From NCBI GenBank assembly GCA_009823395.1, contig CM020507.1:2631501-2695500 (forward strand): DNA of 64,000 nucleotides, in the 5' to 3' direction. A model generated the notes under the pieces. The model was not told where the DNA came from, did not search any database, and was given only the letters and a program-made list of their open reading frames with translations. Below, piece by piece: positions 61,675-64,000 of the stretch. The position numbers and the translations under genes are program-made. Numbering within the stretch: position 1 is the stretch's first letter; each line of letters opens with the position of its first letter. The DNA is from Thamnaconus septentrionalis (Eukaryota; Chordata; Actinopteri; Tetraodontiformes; Monacanthidae).

Positions 61675-62795
61675 CTGCAGAAAAAAAAAGCAAGTGAGAG
61701 CTTTAGATTTTTTTTTCTTTAAAAAAAAAAAAAAAAAAAAAGGGGGAGAGTTTGCAAAGACATCAGCTAACATCAGCATGTAAACTACAACTCCTGACAG
61801 GAGATCATGGCTTTCACTGACTTCATTTCTCTGCTTCACTGTGGACGAGCCCAACAGTGATTCACTGCACGATACGGAGAGAGCACGCAGTAGCGTGCCA
61901 TACTCACGTGGAAAGTCGCGACAGCAATATTACTCACAGGAAACTACAAAAAAAAAAAAAGTACTTGACAATGCGGCACAGATGCATTTTGCAACCGTTC
62001 CAGCAACCACAGCTGATAGACTGAACCAACTTAATTGCCTGGGTTATGGTTTCCTAATTGTGCCTCCTGATATTGCAACAGATATTAATTTTTTTTTTCT
62101 TTCAAGTTACCGTTGAAGCCATTTTCCCACCCAGGTAGCAAGTGTGCCATCATGACTTGAAGCGTGTTCTCTGCAAACACATCCAGAGCATTCACCCGAA
62201 CCCCCCCCCCCCCCCCACCCCACCGCCCACTGAACGCTGTTTTTGTCTTCAGGGCCAAATTAGACGCACAAATTGCAGGTGCACAAACACTCTGAGCCAA
62301 GTCCTAATTTGTTTGTCGCGACCTGGGCTCTGAGTGGCTGCGACGCGGCGCTCCCGCAGACCGGCGGTGCACAGTCATCCTTCACTTGAGAGCAACCGCC
62401 TCGCTGTCTATAATAAATCCTGCAGCAGCCCGACCACATGACGCAAACGCTGTTTTTCCGCACACATTGGCACCCACTTGGATTAACTACGCTCCGCCTA
62501 ATGAAGCCAAATGATAAAAAGCGTGTGTGTGTCCCGATCACTACCGGGCCCTAATTACCCCACTTGTTGATCGGCAAATTCGTCCTCATTAGGCCGGCCG
62601 TTAAACAGCCCTTTAAGGGAGGCAATCTGTATTTTAGCGCCGGCCTCCATCTGCCCTGCATGTTTACCTCGGCCTCAAAGGCCTCACAGTGATGCCTTTG
62701 AGGACTTCAGTGCGCCTAAGGTGATTGCCGTTCTTGTGTGGGATCGTGCTGCGAGCCCATAAATTAAGAAACTATTAATTAATGTTCCCACCGCC

Positions 62796-62798
<3 letters not shown>

Positions 62799-62838
<40 letters not shown>

Positions 62839-62926
62839 GCAGGGATCTCGATGTGAGCAGTAAACAGTGAAACCACCTAACAAAGAGAAGGAGGAGGAGG
62901 AGGAGGAGGGAGGAGGAGGTGGAGGA
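62799..62926. repeat. (CAG)12 and (GAG)n runs
   Basis: CAG run 62799-62836 and GAG-rich run 62886-62926. Confidence 0.95.
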
Positions 62927-62989
62927 AGAAGCAATAGCAACTGTCTGTCTTCTCATGGCTGGGGTAATACCTGCCACCTGACAGCTGGT

Positions 62990-63645
62990 TAGTTAGTTTG
63001 GCCTTTGTATTCCTTTCGGAATGGAAGCCACTGATGAAAATGTTTGGGCCATCTTTCCCAGCTGGGTCCAAGTCGCTCCCTGCTTCTATGCTTCATGCTC
63101 GGTGCTCCCTCTCCAGGTGTTTCTGGCCAGTCCTCTGCCTGCGTTTGCATTGGAGCTTCCATGTTAATGCTGTTTGGTTACTGCTGATGTTTCTGTTGTT
63201 GATTCCATTCAGTTAGAAGATCCCAGGGGATGCGTCCTGAGGCAGTGGCTGATGAAAGTTTGCAGTGTGTTGGTGATGTCACAAGCTGCGTTTCCATGAG
63301 CCCTAGAATTGCGCAAAACCTAAATATGGCACTAACAATAATAATGATGGAAACGGTTGCAAATCACAATCGCACTTTGTTGAAACTTAAGAAATATCGC
63401 TTTTATTTTGGGGAAAAACTGCAATGGAAACGCAGCTATTGTCATTGGTGGTCCTCCAGATATCTGAGCTGTACAACAGTTTGGGTCCTGAAGTTGGAGT
63501 TGAAGATCTTCAGCTTGGTACTGAGTGAGACGCTTTTGGTTTTTCCAGATCCTATTCAACATGTTGAAAGTTGTTCTTGCGGCAGCGATTATACTTCCGA
63601 GGTATGTGAATTTGTGGAACTGTCTGTTAAATGGCTTAAAAAAAA
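62990..63645 (-). mobile_element. degenerate LINE reverse-transcriptase remnant, interrupted by a TIR element
   Basis: On the - strand, in order: FTYLGSII, LNRIWK, a frame change, STKLKIFNSN, WRTT, then (after the 63282-63439 insert) NTLQTF..CLR, then ALTWKLQCKRR. These are the ordered C-terminal landmarks of non-LTR retrotransposon ORFs (YLGS..KLxIFN..WRTT..KLQxFINxCLR..LTWxxxGKRKRG). Many frame breaks; inactive. Confidence 0.75.
63282..63439. mobile_element. 158-bp TIR element (MITE) nested in the LINE remnant
   Basis: Left AGCTGCGTTTCCAT (63284-63297) and right ATGGAAACGCAGCT (63424-63437) are exact inverted repeats. TGTCA stands on both sides (63277-63281 and 63440-63444), the likely target duplication. 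No coding capacity. Related copies at 18240 and 22782. Confidence 0.85.
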
Positions 63646-64000
63646 ACAATCACATCACCCTGTGGTGGAAAGTGTGCACGCAAAGGTTTCCTTGAGAGCG
63701 TTTGAGGCTACGGTGGGAGAACAAACGGTGTTCCGAGGCGAGACGGTGATTTGCTTTGGCCAGTTGTGTGACGAGGAGCTGAGGTGCGGGGCGAAACTCT
63801 GCCTGATATAAAAAAAAAAAAATCCACTGTGGTTTGTTTTGTGTGTGTGTGTGTGTGTGTGTTGTTCCTGTCTGTCTGCCTCTATGGGGACAATGGCATT
63901 ATTGAGGCGCTGGGATTCAGCGGCGCCCCGGAGCCTGGACCCGCTGCAGCGGGGGGCTGAGCGCAGCCACGCCGGGCCGGATCAGGTGACCGCTCCGTCC

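Larger units (their letters stand above)
61675..64000 (-). other. gnb1l: gnb1l intron continuing past the window
   Basis: The next upstream gnb1l exon (WD repeat before IRIVELPSK) was looked for on the - strand and not found, so the intron probably runs beyond 64000. Confidence 0.6.

Noticed and set aside
63230..63811. 193-aa + strand frame
   Set aside because: Lies antisense to the LINE remnant and across the MITE; shadow frame.
61675..64000. Next upstream gnb1l exon
   Set aside because: No - strand segment resembling the preceding WD repeat with proper splice sites was found.

Overview
The window is vertebrate nuclear DNA, most likely from a ray-finned (percomorph-type) teleost. It has GT-AG introns, CpG-rich first exons, very many dinucleotide and trinucleotide microsatellites, Tc1-like and LINE remnants, and a Tbx1 protein that from memory is nearly collinear with zebrafish Tbx1. 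There are no bacterial operons, rRNA genes or CRISPR arrays.

Layout: (1) Positions 1-30,230 are intergenic. I found no convincing exon there, only microsatellites, SINE/MITE fragments, a tandem 309-bp repeat block with overlapping palindromes, and a few candidate regulatory motifs. (2) Positions 30,230-41,640 hold the complete tbx1 gene on the + strand. There are eight coding exons with two alternative first coding exons (30741-30915, and the 5' part of 32256-32689). All junctions keep frame: 507 codons from the upstream ATG and 469 from the downstream one. (3) Positions 41,640-47,516 are the convergent intergenic interval. (4) Positions 47,517-61,674 on the - strand hold the last three coding exons of gnb1l (WD40 protein). 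Its 5' exons lie beyond the right edge. (5) Positions 61,675-64,000 are gnb1l intron, containing an old LINE on the - strand that a 158-bp TIR element has interrupted.

The tail-to-tail tbx1/gnb1l pair matches the human 22q11.2 arrangement. Tbx1 is a T-box transcription factor of pharyngeal, ear and cardiac outflow development. Gnb1l is a WD-repeat protein linked to PIKK kinase homeostasis. They share no pathway that I can see, so the linkage is better explained by regulatory DNA in or around gnb1l. Several intronic segments look like conserved elements, but this needs alignment.

The observations most worth following are: the acceptor of tbx1 exon 2, whose branch/pyrimidine region doubles as codons of the other isoform; a Groucho-type eh1-like motif in the upstream-exon N-terminus; a 17-bp perfect hairpin near 3.3 kb; two mutually exclusive hairpins at 25.65 kb; and the nested LINE/MITE at 63.3 kb.
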